A stretch of 15,597 nucleotides of DNA, from NCBI GenBank assembly GCA_031277045.1, contig JAISLX010000130.1:1-15597 (forward strand). The letters run 5' to 3'. Source of the stretch: Treponema sp. GTDB taxonomy: Bacteria > Spirochaetota > Spirochaetia > Treponematales > Breznakiellaceae. How positions within the stretch are numbered: position 1 is the stretch's first letter; each line of letters starts with the position of its first letter. Below the pieces are notes generated by a model. The model was not told the origin of the DNA. It worked only from the letters and a program-made list of their open reading frames with translations, and ran no database searches. This document shows, in pieces, positions 1-7,157 of the stretch. The position numbers were made by a program, and so were the translations under genes.

Positions 1-1796
1 AACACGATGATGCGGCCGGCCAGGGCCGCCACGCTGATGCGGTGGGTTACGAATATGACCGTCTTGTCCGCGGCCAGGGCGATGTACTGCCGGAACACCC
101 CGGTTTCCGCCAGGGGATCCAGGTTGCTTGTCGGTTCGTCAAGGATGATGAAGTCCCGGTCCCGGTAGGCCGTCCGGGCGATGGCCAGCTTCTGCCACTG
201 CCCGCCGGACAGGTCCGCGCCGCCTATGTCCTTGCCCAGGAGCGTGTCTTTTTCCAGGTCCGAAAGCCCGGCAAAGGCCAGCGCCTGGTCAATGGCCGCC
301 TCGTCCCGGGGCCTCGCGGTGTCGCCGAGGAACACGTTGTCCCCCACAGTAAAGGTGTTGTAGCGGGCGGGTTCCTGGGTAACCGCCCCCAGGCTGTCGC
401 AGCGGGACGCGGCGTTCAGCTTTTCTACGGGGATGCCGTTTATCAGCAGTTCCCCGTCCGAGGGGGCAAGCAGACCGGTAACAAGTTTGACAAAGGTCGT
501 CTTCCCCATGCCGTTCTCCCCCACCAGGGCTACTTTTTCCCCCTTTTCGATCCGCAGATTCACGCCGTCCAGCACGCAGCGGGCAGTCAGGGGGTAGCGG
601 TACTTCAGGTTCCGCGCCTCCAGAACGGAGAAAGCGCCGCAGTCCTGGCCGTTACTGTCCTGTTCCGTCAGGTCCATCATATCGAAAAACCGGGCGGCAT
701 CGTTTTTTTTCATGATGAACGTGGTAAAGGCCCGGAGCAGATCCCCCGTGTCGCTTACCAATGTTGAAACAAGGCTCATCACCGCGCCCAGCGCGCCAAG
801 GGTAATTCTGCCCAGGGTCATCAGCACAATCGCAAAGATAGTGCCGCCTATGTCGGCAAGGCTCATCACAAAGTAGTTCACTATTTCCAGCAGGGTTCTG
901 CCGCGAATCAGCCGTTTTTCTTTAACCACGTACTCGTCGGCAAGGGTTTTCCACTTGGCGTAGAAAAAATCGTGAAGCCCCAGGGTTTTCATTTCCTTGG
1001 CCGCGGGGGAGAGCATCAGATTCTGGAAATACTCCGCCCGGCGCATAAGCTGCGTATTGTCCTTGGCAAAGCCGAAGCGCAGTTTTTCTCCCAGGGTCAT
1101 GGACCACAGGGACGGCAGGGGGGCGGCCAGCACGATGAGGCAGAGCCAGGGGTTGAAGATGTACAGCGATGCGGCAATGGAAAACACCGATACTACTTTG
1201 GCGATGACGATGTAGCTTTGCATCATCAACTGCTGGTTCATGCCGTCCCAGTCCGCGCCGGCCCAGGAAAATACCTGCTTAATGGTGTCGTTTATTTTTG
1301 AAACCTCAAGATATTCCGGGGAAATGGACGCAAGCTTTTTGAACATCTTCGAGTGCAGGAGTTCCTGCTGGCGGTTTGCCTGCACCACGTCAAGCCGCTC
1401 AATCTGTTCCATCGGGACAACATAACGCTGTATCAAACCGGCCAAAAAATTGATGGCAAAATAAGCGGTAATCAGAACGAGGGCCGGGACCAGGGGGCCG
1501 CCTGGCCCGTGATCTTCCAGAAGCTGGATATAACCGCCCCACATAAAGGCCAGCAGGGGGCGCAGCAGGGAAAGGAGAATGTACAGCCCCAGGTAAATAC
1601 AGCTTACCGTCTTGGTGGAGGAGAACACGTAAGCCCAGAGCCGCAGGAGGAATGAAAACCTGCCCTTGTTTTCCTTTTCCACTTCCTGTTCAAGTTTGCT
1701 TGTCCGGTCGCTGAAACTTTTGTACTCCCGGCTGTTTTTTTCCTGTTTGGCTTCGCCGGTTTCATTGCTGCCGGTTTTGCTTTTTTTACTCCGCAT
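1..1796 (-). CDS. ABC exporter half-transporter, second subunit (3' end beyond window)
   Basis: This is a fused membrane domain plus ATPase of the ABC exporter (type IV, MsbA/LmrCD-like) superfamily. 598 codons are visible without a stop, and the C-terminus lies beyond position 1. Residues 1-45 form a charged, lysine/glutamate-rich cytoplasmic extension. Membrane segments follow at roughly 62-88, 100-122, 190-212, 214-235, 300-327 and 330-350. The ATPase domain has Walker A at 426-434 (GENGMGKTT), Q-loop Q474, signature LSGGQ at 529-533, Walker B ending D553-E554 with the catalytic glutamate present, and switch histidine H585. The ATG at 1796 was chosen because a GGGGAG sits 6 nt upstream. 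The start overlaps the end of the upstream ABC gene by 11 bp, so the two are probably translationally coupled and form a heterodimer. Substrate is unknown; drug, peptide or lipid export are all possible. Confidence 0.93.
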   Translation of the reverse strand, partial: MRSKKSKTGSNETGEAKQEKNSREYKSFSDRTSKLEQEVEKENKGRFSFLLRLWAYVFSSTKTVSCIYLGLYILLSLLRPLLAFMWGGYIQLLEDHGPGGPLVPALVLITAYFAINFLAGLIQRYVVPMEQIERLDVVQANRQQELLHSKMFKKLASISPEYLEVSKINDTIKQVFSWAGADWDGMNQQLMMQSYIVIAKVVSVFSIAASLYIFNPWLCLIVLAAPLPSLWSMTLGEKLRFGFAKDNTQLMRRAEYFQNLMLSPAAKEMKTLGLHDFFYAKWKTLADEYVVKEKRLIRGRTLLEIVNYFVMSLADIGGTIFAIVLMTLGRITLGALGAVMSLVSTLVSDTGDLLRAFTTFIMKKNDAARFFDMMDLTEQDSNGQDCGAFSVLEARNLKYRYPLTARCVLDGVNLRIEKGEKVALVGENGMGKTTFVKLVTGLLAPSDGELLINGIPVEKLNAASRCDSLGAVTQEPARYNTFTVGDNVFLGDTARPRDEAAIDQALAFAGLSDLEKDTLLGKDIGGADLSGGQWQKLAIARTAYRDRDFIILDEPTSNLDPLAETGVFRQYIALAADKTVIFVTHRISVAALAGRIIV

Positions 1797-3654
1797 GTTC
1801 CGCTCCCCCGGCGGTTTTTTCGTACCACTGTTTCTGCGAATTAAACATGTCGGCGTAGAGGCCGCCTTCCCGCATCAGTTCCGCGTGGGAACCGCTCTGC
1901 ACAACCCGCCCTTCCGCGATAACCAGGATGCGGTCGGTAATCATGGTGCTGCCCAGGCGGTGGGTAATAAAAATCGCCGTCTTGCCCGCGGCCATGCCGG
2001 CAAAATCCGAGTAGATCCGGCTTTCCGCCATGGGGTCCAACTGGCTGGTGGGCTCGTCCAGGATAAGTATCGGCTTGTCCCCCATAAAGGCCCGGGCAAT
2101 GGCCACCCGCTGCCACTGCCCGCCGGAAAGGTCCACGCCGCCCTCAAAATCCCGGCCCAGCAGCGTATCCGCCCCGTTTTCAAGGCTGTTCGCAAAGTCC
2201 ACGCCCCCCTTCTCCATGGCTGCGGAAACCGCCTCTGCCCTGGCCATGTTGTCCACGTCCCCGATGCCGACATTTTCGCCCAAAGAAATACTGTACTTGA
2301 TAAAATCCTGAAACACCGGCCCGAAGATCCGCCGCCTGAGCTCCGGCGAATAGGCGGAGAGGGGCTTTCCGCCGATGCGGATTTCCCCGCCGGTGGGCTG
2401 GAACAGCCCCAGGAGCAGCTTTACCATCGTGGTTTTGCCCTCCCCGTTTTGGCCCACCAACGATACTTTTTCGCCGTGTTTCACCGTAAAACTAAGGCCC
2501 TTGAGGATCTCCCGGTCCGTGCCGGGGTAGGTAAAGCGCACGTCATCAAATTCGATGGAGCAGTCTCCGGGCAGGTTCTCCGTGTCGCCGTAGCTGTCCT
2601 CGGAAAGGCTAAAGTACTTTTCGTAGTAGACAAAGCTTTTGATATGGTAGCCGCTTGCCCGGAAAAAAATCATACACCCGGATAAGCTCTGAAAAAGCCC
2701 GTTAAAAACGCTTAGGGTAAGGGTAATCAGAAGGCCGATGCTTAAATTCCCGTTCAAAAAAAGCCAGAGCAGCAGCAGGGCGCTGCCCAACTGGGCGATC
2801 TTCGTAATATTTTGCTGGGTAAAGTGGCGGCGCAGGTGCTTAAAGTAGAATTGCTCGTATTCCCGGTTACGGGCGGCAAGGCGGTCCCGGTAGGCGCCGA
2901 TAAGGTAGTCCGAAGACCGGAACAATCTGTTTTCTTTTATGTAATCCCTGCTTCTGAGCATCCCGGCCAGGGTAGAATAGCGGCGTTCCCTGTTCCAGTA
3001 ATGCTCAAGCTCGTCGTAGATATTGTAAAAGTATTTGATCGACAGCCACGTTTCCAGCGCGAAGGGGATCAGAATAGCCAGGAGCAGCCACCAGCGTACC
3101 GAGGCGAACAGGTACAGCGTACCCGCAGAGGCGACAAGGGACGACAGGGACCAGAAGATATACATGGGGAACAAATGCCGGGCGGCGTTTTCCGTGCGGT
3201 TGTAGGCTTTGTCAATAATTTCCATGGAGGCGTCGTTCTCAAAGTGTTCGTACTTAAGCTTTTTTAGTTTTTGCAGCATCTTCCCCTTGTAGGCAGTCCG
3301 CAGAATAAGCTGGCAGCGGGGCTCCACATAAGAGTAAATAAAAAAATTATTAATGACAGCGGGCAGCAGCGCCAGGGCCGCGAACAGCGCAAGGTTGGGG
3401 ATATACGACGCGAAGGCCAGCGTTCCCCCGGCGACCTCCAGGCCAAGGTTGAAAATACGGGCGTTGACCCACAGCGACAGCGGTGTCAACGCGCCGGCCA
3501 GGAGGGACGCCGCAAATGTGGCGATAACCATGACGGGGCTTTCCGCGAACAGAATACCTACAAGCTCCCGGTACGCCGTAAAGATCCGTCTGAGGGGGTT
3601 TTCCCCGGGCGAAGCGTCCGCAGCTTCCCGGAACGCCTCTAAAAACCGTTTCAT
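1786..3654 (-). CDS. ABC exporter half-transporter, first subunit
   Basis: This 622-residue protein is a complete half-transporter. It has about six membrane segments (approximately 41-64, 83-107, 163-184, 188-207, 284-300 and 303-330) and then one ATPase domain. Walker A is at 401-409 (GQNGEGKTT), the Q-loop glutamine is Q449, the signature LSGGQ is at 509-513, Walker B ends at D533-E534 and the switch histidine is H565. Every catalytic residue is intact, and the same is true of the partner encoded just downstream. The heterodimer therefore appears to have two consensus ATP sites, unlike LmrCD/TM287-288-type exporters, where one site is degenerate. The ATG at 3654 has a strong AGGGAGGA ribosome binding site. 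It is the first gene of the operon; the region 3655-3866 carries its likely control signals. Export is inferred from the fold; the substrate cannot be read from the sequence. Confidence 0.95.
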   Translation of the reverse strand: MKRFLEAFREAADASPGENPLRRIFTAYRELVGILFAESPVMVIATFAASLLAGALTPLSLWVNARIFNLGLEVAGGTLAFASYIPNLALFAALALLPAVINNFFIYSYVEPRCQLILRTAYKGKMLQKLKKLKYEHFENDASMEIIDKAYNRTENAARHLFPMYIFWSLSSLVASAGTLYLFASVRWWLLLAILIPFALETWLSIKYFYNIYDELEHYWNRERRYSTLAGMLRSRDYIKENRLFRSSDYLIGAYRDRLAARNREYEQFYFKHLRRHFTQQNITKIAQLGSALLLLWLFLNGNLSIGLLITLTLSVFNGLFQSLSGCMIFFRASGYHIKSFVYYEKYFSLSEDSYGDTENLPGDCSIEFDDVRFTYPGTDREILKGLSFTVKHGEKVSLVGQNGEGKTTMVKLLLGLFQPTGGEIRIGGKPLSAYSPELRRRIFGPVFQDFIKYSISLGENVGIGDVDNMARAEAVSAAMEKGGVDFANSLENGADTLLGRDFEGGVDLSGGQWQRVAIARAFMGDKPILILDEPTSQLDPMAESRIYSDFAGMAAGKTAIFITHRLGSTMITDRILVIAEGRVVQSGSHAELMREGGLYADMFNSQKQWYEKTAGGAEHAE

Positions 3655-3675
3655 GATTCCTCCCTGCGCGGATCG

Positions 3676-3681
3676 ATTATA
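3676..3681 (-). promoter_or_regulatory. Candidate -10 box (TATAAT) proximal to the ABC operon
   Basis: On the minus strand a perfect TATAAT lies 22 bp upstream of the ABC start codon. No recognisable -35 hexamer sits 16-19 bp upstream. That place is taken by the dyad at 3686-3720, so if this is a promoter it may need an activator or be blocked by a repressor. Confidence 0.4.
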
Positions 3682-3685
3682 CTGG

Positions 3686-3720
3686 ACTTGTTCAATAACC
3701 CGGTTGGTTATCTCACAAGT
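3686..3720. promoter_or_regulatory. Two-part perfect dyad overlapping the -35 region (operator or RNA hairpin)
   Basis: The outer arms ACTTGT (3686-3691) and ACAAGT (3715-3720) and the inner arms ATAACC (3695-3700) and GGTTAT (3706-3711) are perfect inverted repeats, separated by symmetric 3-nt unpaired blocks around a 5-nt centre. The element ends 4 bp upstream of the TATAAT at 3681-3676. It suits a dimeric regulator; as RNA it would form a hairpin in the leader of any transcript from the distal promoter. Confidence 0.5.
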
Positions 3721-3725
3721 CTCCC

Positions 3726-3761
3726 AAAAAACACGGATTTTGCCAAAAACCCGTGTTTTTT
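3726..3761 (-). terminator. Intrinsic terminator, possibly inside the ABC leader
   Basis: A perfect 11-bp stem (AAAAAACACGG 3726-3736 with CCGTGTTTTTT 3751-3761, 14-nt loop) carries T-runs on both strands. No plus-strand gene ends here, so it most likely acts on minus-strand transcripts. It could end transcription of the lipoprotein gene that stops at 3867. However, a promoter-like sequence lies between that stop and this hairpin, so it may equally be an attenuator in the leader of the ABC operon. Confidence 0.7.
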
Positions 3762-3778
3762 GTTGTTTTTAAGCGGTT

Positions 3779-3808
3779 GTTGTTCAGAAACTGAGGTTTC
3801 TGAACAAC
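3779..3808. promoter_or_regulatory. 13-bp perfect inverted repeat at the expected transcription start
   Basis: Arms 3779-3791 (GTTGTTCAGAAAC) and 3796-3808 are perfect inverse complements around a TGAG centre. On the minus strand the element begins about 7 nt after the -10 box at 3820-3815. It therefore sits where a repressor would block transcription, or it forms the first hairpin of the leader RNA. The heptamer TTGTTCA in its arm recurs at 3688-3694. Confidence 0.6.
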
Positions 3809-3814
3809 TCTACT

Positions 3815-3843
3815 ATAATATACCCGGAAAGTTTGAAAGGCAA
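3815..3843 (-). promoter_or_regulatory. Candidate sigma-70 promoter for the ABC operon
   Basis: On the minus strand, TTGCCT (3843-3838) is followed after exactly 17 nt by TATTAT (3820-3815), in a locally AT-rich stretch that starts 24 bp after the stop of the preceding lipoprotein gene. Transcription would start near 3808 and cross two dyads and an intrinsic terminator before the ABC start codon. Confidence 0.6.
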
Positions 3844-3866
3844 GAAATTTGCGGCATGATGCGGAG

Positions 3867-4925
3867 TCAGCGGCTGCGGACCACCATAAATCCCGCGGCG
3901 CCGATGCTGTAGTCTTCCTGTTCTTCCCAGGCGGCGAACACAAAGTCCCCCAGGCGGTTTACATGGGTGTAAACAAAATTTTCAGGCAGGGGCGGCAGCT
4001 CCCCGGCGGGACCGCCCGGCGTTTCCGCCGAAGAACCGCCGGGCGCCCAGGCGCTGCGGTAGGCTCCGACACCAATTTTCTCCCCGGGCAGGGACAACGC
4101 GGGGCTGCGGAAATAGCGGAACTCCCGGCCGCCGTTTACCCGCCGCAGTTCCCGGTAATACCAGAGACTGTCCGGCCCCTGGCGCAGAATATCCGCCTCC
4201 CAGCCTTCGGCAAGCTCCGCCAGGACAGGTACCGCCAGCGGGACCAGCGCGGCCTGCCCCCCTGACCGCGGGGAAGCCAGGCCAAGAACCGGCGGATCAG
4301 GCGGGGCGGCGGCGGGCTCGGCGAAATTGTCATCCCGGTAGAAAAACAGCGCCGGCGTATCATCGTACAGGAACAGATTCCCCACCGTGTAGGATTCCCA
4401 ATACGCCGTGGCATCAAAACGGTAGAGCCCCAGATCACCCCCCTCCGTGGGGACAATAACCAGAAGACTGCCCCGGTTCACAGCGAGATACAGGGCCTCC
4501 CCGGCGGTAAGCGCCGCCGCCACGTGGGGGGCCAGGGGCCAGGGGGTAAACGGGGCCAGTCCCGCCTCGGCGGGGGACCGGATGTGCCGGGGGCCTGCCG
4601 GCGGGCCTCCGGCATCCAAAACACCTGCGGCGGAAACCTCGAACCACAGCGGAATCTCCGCCGGGCGGAGCAGGGCTATCAAGGTTTCCGGGGGCAGGAA
4701 CGCGGGAAGACTCCCGGCCGTCCGGCCGTCCGTTCCCGCCGGGAGGGAGGGCGGAGGTCCGGCGGGAGAACCGGTTAAGGGACCGGCATCCTGGGACGGC
4801 GGATTCCCGGCCCGCGCGGGCCGGGAATCCGCCTTTCCGCAGGAAAAACAGAAGACCAGCAGCGGGACCCATGCCAGGGCCGTGAGAAAACCGGACCGGA
4901 AGGGGGGAAGACGCGACCAGGCCAC
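3867..4925 (-). CDS. Predicted lipoprotein of unknown function
   Basis: 352 residues. The N-terminus has an arginine-containing leader, a hydrophobic core at about 13-27 and a cysteine at 29 in the setting F-C-F-S-C, a relaxed spirochaete-like lipobox, followed by a proline/glycine/alanine-rich linker to about residue 75. I recognise no domain in the rest. It is rich in aromatic residues and short beta-like blocks (LYRFDATAYW, LFLYDD, FFYRDD, FRYFRS), with an acidic, aromatic C-terminus. This suggests a mostly beta, extracytoplasmic protein. The start is a GTG at 4925 with GGGGA 5 nt upstream; the first TAG of a doubtful ORF ends 1 nt before it. Third-position GC is high, like its neighbours. 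Function is unknown; the lipoprotein call is inference. Confidence 0.8.
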   Translation of the reverse strand: MAWSRLPPFRSGFLTALAWVPLLVFCFSCGKADSRPARAGNPPSQDAGPLTGSPAGPPPSLPAGTDGRTAGSLPAFLPPETLIALLRPAEIPLWFEVSAAGVLDAGGPPAGPRHIRSPAEAGLAPFTPWPLAPHVAAALTAGEALYLAVNRGSLLVIVPTEGGDLGLYRFDATAYWESYTVGNLFLYDDTPALFFYRDDNFAEPAAAPPDPPVLGLASPRSGGQAALVPLAVPVLAELAEGWEADILRQGPDSLWYYRELRRVNGGREFRYFRSPALSLPGEKIGVGAYRSAWAPGGSSAETPGGPAGELPPLPENFVYTHVNRLGDFVFAAWEEQEDYSIGAAGFMVVRSR

Positions 4926-4926
4926 G

Positions 4927-5298
4927 CTATCCCCGCAGCGCCGTTACTGCGCCATTTTTGGCGCTCTCACCGCCGTTTAATACTCGCCGCAAAAACGCCA
5001 TCAAAAGCAGATGGGGAAATGTGGTGGACACGGGGAATACGCCGGGTCCACGGGTTGTGAAACTGCCCCGCAATTGCCGCGGAAAGCTGATAAAGGTTTT
5101 CCCCCCAAGAGGAAACATCGTCTTGCCCGTCTGCCGGGGCGCGGGCGGCGCCCGGTAGAGCTGACCCCGGATATACCGGTGGAATTGAACGCCCGCCGGC
5201 CGTTCATCCGGGGGCAGTAAATGGTTACAGGGCCCGGCCGTGTCGGAAAACCGGACCGGCCGTTTGGTCTTGGTTAGTCCCGCCATACCTTTGAGCAT
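4927..5298 (-). CDS. Doubtful small ORF, hypothetical
   Basis: An open frame of 123 codons stops with a TAG one base before the GTG start of the downstream lipoprotein gene, a spacing compatible with translational coupling. Codons in the first half have the G/C-rich third positions typical of real genes here; the second half is less convincing. There is no ribosome binding site before the ATG at 5298, no signal peptide, no membrane segment and no recognisable domain, and the composition is arginine/proline-rich. It may be a real small gene, a decayed one or chance. I lean towards non-coding. Confidence 0.25.
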   Translation of the reverse strand: MLKGMAGLTKTKRPVRFSDTAGPCNHLLPPDERPAGVQFHRYIRGQLYRAPPAPRQTGKTMFPLGGKTFISFPRQLRGSFTTRGPGVFPVSTTFPHLLLMAFLRRVLNGGESAKNGAVTALRG

Positions 5299-5303
5299 AG
5301 TCT

Positions 5304-5339
5304 AAAACCGGCTCCCTGTCCCGCCGCCCAGGGCCCCGG
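5304..5339 (-). terminator. Probable intrinsic terminator after the 260-residue lipoprotein gene
   Basis: On the minus strand a hairpin forms from CCGG (5339-5336) plus CCCTG (5333-5329), pairing with CAGGG (5318-5314) and CCGG (5311-5308) with a small internal mismatch, and it is followed at once by TTTT (5307-5304). It lies 25-60 bp after the stop codon at 5364. The T-run is short. Confidence 0.5.
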
Positions 5340-5363
5340 CATATATGGGGGCATTGCGGGCGC

Positions 5364-6146
5364 TTAGTCCCAGGGAAGCAAAATCCAGGCTGCGCCGGCG
5401 CAGTGGAGGATTCCCCCGGCGGAGTACCATACCTGGACCGTAGTGCCGTCGCGGACTTTGACCGTACCCGTTTCCGTCGGGGCAAAAGGCGAGGGCGATA
5501 CCCAGGAACCTGCCGGGACAGCCAGGGGCAGGGCTTCCGCAACGGCAAGCAGCCGCTTGCGAAAGCCTGAACGGACGGTCCTTTCCGCGATTGCGTCCCA
5601 GTCGGCGCGCCAGGGGTCGGAACGGAAGTCCGCGGGAACCGCCGGATCGGAAAAAAGCGCCTGAAAAGCCGGCCAGTCGAAATATTCACCGCGCCGTATA
5701 TCCGGACTGCCCGTGTTGTTCAGGGCGGCCCTGTTCATGGCCTCAAAAAAACAGGCTTCCACACCGCCCTGCCAGCTTAGGGAAATCCGGCCCTGGGTTT
5801 TCCCGTTTATCCCGTAAGGAAGAATCGCCCCGGCGGGCCGGAAATCGCCCGGCTTTAGACGCCGGAGCGGCCAATAAGGCCAGGCGGAAACAGGGCTTGG
5901 CCGGGAAGGGAGCGTGGAAATTTCCGCCGTTTCCCCTTCGATGTCCAAAATGACCTCCACGCCGCCGCCGTCATAATATTTGACAAGCCAGCGGGGAGGA
6001 CCCAGAAGTTCCGTCCATGACGGGGGCAGGGACGGCAGTTCCAGGAGGAACGGGCTTTCCCCGTTTCCCGCATCGCAGCCCCCAAGGACCGCGAACATCG
6101 TGAACGCCGCGAGTACCCCGCGGAAGAACGAGCGCCGGATTTTCAT
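5364..6146 (-). CDS. Predicted lipoprotein of unknown function
   Basis: 260 residues. A basic N-terminus (K2, R4, R5, R9), a hydrophobic core at 10-21 and a classical lipobox L21-G-G-C24 indicate cleavage and lipid attachment at C24, so the protein should be anchored in the envelope and face outside the cytoplasm. The mature part is rich in proline and tryptophan and shows no domain I recognise. Notable blocks are a DIEGETAEI strand-like segment near residue 68, a central acidic/tryptophan-rich region (about 155-190), and a C-terminal region that reads like small beta-strands and ends in WILLPWD. The ATG at 6146 is preceded by GGAG at 6 nt. It is transcribed divergently from the DUF4912 gene and has its own terminator. 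The lipoprotein call is solid; the function is unknown. Confidence 0.85.
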   Translation of the reverse strand: MKIRRSFFRGVLAAFTMFAVLGGCDAGNGESPFLLELPSLPPSWTELLGPPRWLVKYYDGGGVEVILDIEGETAEISTLPSRPSPVSAWPYWPLRRLKPGDFRPAGAILPYGINGKTQGRISLSWQGGVEACFFEAMNRAALNNTGSPDIRRGEYFDWPAFQALFSDPAVPADFRSDPWRADWDAIAERTVRSGFRKRLLAVAEALPLAVPAGSWVSPSPFAPTETGTVKVRDGTTVQVWYSAGGILHCAGAAWILLPWD

Positions 6147-6199
6147 AGTTTACTCCGCTTTTTAGTCTGGGAACGGCAGGCCAACCACGCCATGCCGTT

Positions 6200-6375
6200 A
6201 TTCGAAGGGGGGCGAATACCCCGCCCCTTGGGGCGGCTCAATTTCTACGCCAATGATGGCGGGGTTGAGACCTCCCCTGTGCAAAATGAGAAAAGCCCGC
6301 AGGACTTTTTCTTCTCGAACGAAGATACCCCGCCGAACCTTTGGTTCGAGCTCTGCGGCGGGGTTCTTCATTTTG
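6200..6375. repeat. REP-like palindromic repeat cluster in the divergent intergenic region
   Basis: The 308-bp gap 6147-6454 contains two palindromic units that share an A-T-A-CCCCGCC core. Unit one has CCGCCCC (6221-6227) facing GGGGCGG (6230-6236). Unit two has CCCCGCCG (6328-6335) facing CGGCGGGG (6356-6363), with CGAACC (6334-6339) and GGTTCG (6343-6348) inside. CAAAATGA just before unit two is the inverse of TCATTTTG just after it, enclosing it in a larger inverted repeat. No coding frame here is convincing. The arrangement resembles REP/BIME elements, but I cannot confirm copies elsewhere. Confidence 0.55.
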
Positions 6376-6429
6376 GACACGCTCAAATTCCAGCCTTTGG
6401 AAAGTAAACGCCGATGCCCTGGCTTGCCA

Positions 6430-6458
6430 TTGACATGAACTGTCCCTTTTTCCCATGA
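6430..6458 (+). promoter_or_regulatory. Weak candidate promoter at the DUF4912 start
   Basis: A perfect TTGACA (6430-6435) is followed after 17 nt by CATGAT (6453-6458), a 4-of-6 match to TATAAT. If used, transcription would begin near 6465 and the first usable start codon would be the ATG at 6470, giving a nearly leaderless message. The absence of a ribosome binding site before any of the start codons fits that reading. Confidence 0.3.
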
Positions 6459-7153
6459 TGATGCCCTGTATGGAACAATTTCCTCTTGTCCGGCCCTACC
6501 TTGACAGCCTTACTACGCGGGAACTGGTCCGGATGGCCGACACCTGTGGTATTGATATTCCTCTCAGCCTGGAACGGGTCTTTATCATAGAGGAACTGCT
6601 GGATTACGCAAGGGCGGACAAGGACGGGGAAGAAGACGAGGGCTTTGTGGAATCGCCTGACTGTTTGGAGACTGCCCCCGTCCCCCGGCGTTACAATGTT
6701 ACGTTTATAGACGGGATGATTCGGGATCCTCTCTGGGTTTTTGTGTTTTGGGAGGTAAAAGAACACGACGGGGAAATTTTTGAAAAGGATCCCGGTTTTT
6801 CCGCTTACTGCCTGCGGGTGCGGCCCGCGGGGAAGGACGCCCCGGCCCAAAAGAACCGGTTTTTTGTGATTCAGGTTGATCCGGGCGAGACGGCCCGGTA
6901 TCTGGGTTTTTCCGAATACCCCCCGCAGCCTGACGGATTCCACATTGATCTTTGCGCGGTTTTTAACGAAAGAATCGAGACTCTTGCCGTTTCAAAGGTT
7001 TTTTGTCTTCCCGGGCTTCCCGGCGGGGTTATTCACGACCGGGAAGACGCCGAAATCCCGCCGCTGCTGTCCCTTTCCGGGATGAACGATTTTCCCATTA
7101 TCCGCGACACGGATCGTCCGTCTTACTGCCGTTTTTCCTGTAACGGATACTAG
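6455..7153 (+). CDS. DUF4912 domain protein
   Basis: 232 residues at the longest start. Residues about 12-50 look like a short helical Rho-N/SAP-like segment (LTTRELVRMADTCGIDIP followed by a leucine/isoleucine-rich helix). Residues about 80-200 match what I remember of DUF4912: a YNVTFIDGMIRDPLWVFVFW strand block, then a CLRVR strand and a FHIDLCAVFN block near the end. The DUF4912 family is uncharacterised. It often occurs near GH57 proteins, as here, where the GH57 gene starts 4 bp after this stop. In-frame ATG codons occur at 6455, 6458, 6461 and 6470, none with a clear ribosome binding site, so the true start is uncertain. There is no signal peptide, so it should be cytoplasmic. A role in glucan binding or regulation is inference from the neighbour. 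Confidence 0.85.
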   Translation: MMMPCMEQFPLVRPYLDSLTTRELVRMADTCGIDIPLSLERVFIIEELLDYARADKDGEEDEGFVESPDCLETAPVPRRYNVTFIDGMIRDPLWVFVFWEVKEHDGEIFEKDPGFSAYCLRVRPAGKDAPAQKNRFFVIQVDPGETARYLGFSEYPPQPDGFHIDLCAVFNERIETLAVSKVFCLPGLPGGVIHDREDAEIPPLLSLSGMNDFPIIRDTDRPSYCRFSCNGY

Positions 7154-7157
7154 TTCC

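Larger units (their letters stand above)
4926..5363. other. 438-bp intergenic stretch between two lipoprotein genes
   Basis: I see a terminator at its right end (5304-5339) and one doubtful minus-strand ORF (4927-5298). No tRNA, mobile element or recognised riboswitch was found. The plus strand from 5030 to 5095 has a GGGGAA and a CTGCCCCGCAA block that superficially recall a cobalamin riboswitch; this is rejected below. Confidence 0.5.

Noticed and set aside
1666..2685. A 339-codon plus-strand frame opposite the ABC genes
   Set aside because: It is the antisense shadow of the ABC ATPase regions, whose motifs are unmistakable; the frame has no ribosome binding site or domain.
5011..5100. Possible cobalamin riboswitch (GGGGAA followed by CTGCCCCGCAA on the plus strand)
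   Set aside because: The GGTG-AA block and the B12-box end are missing, and no plus-strand gene follows for more than 1 kb.
5225..5689. Arginine/proline-rich 154-codon minus-strand frame overlapping the lipoprotein gene
   Set aside because: It overlaps the well-supported 260-residue lipoprotein in another frame, has no ribosome binding site and runs through the terminator at 5304-5339.
6330..6365. tRNA-like T-loop (GGTTCGAG)
   Set aside because: No acceptor, D or anticodon arms can be drawn around it; the sequence is explained by nested hairpins of the repeat.
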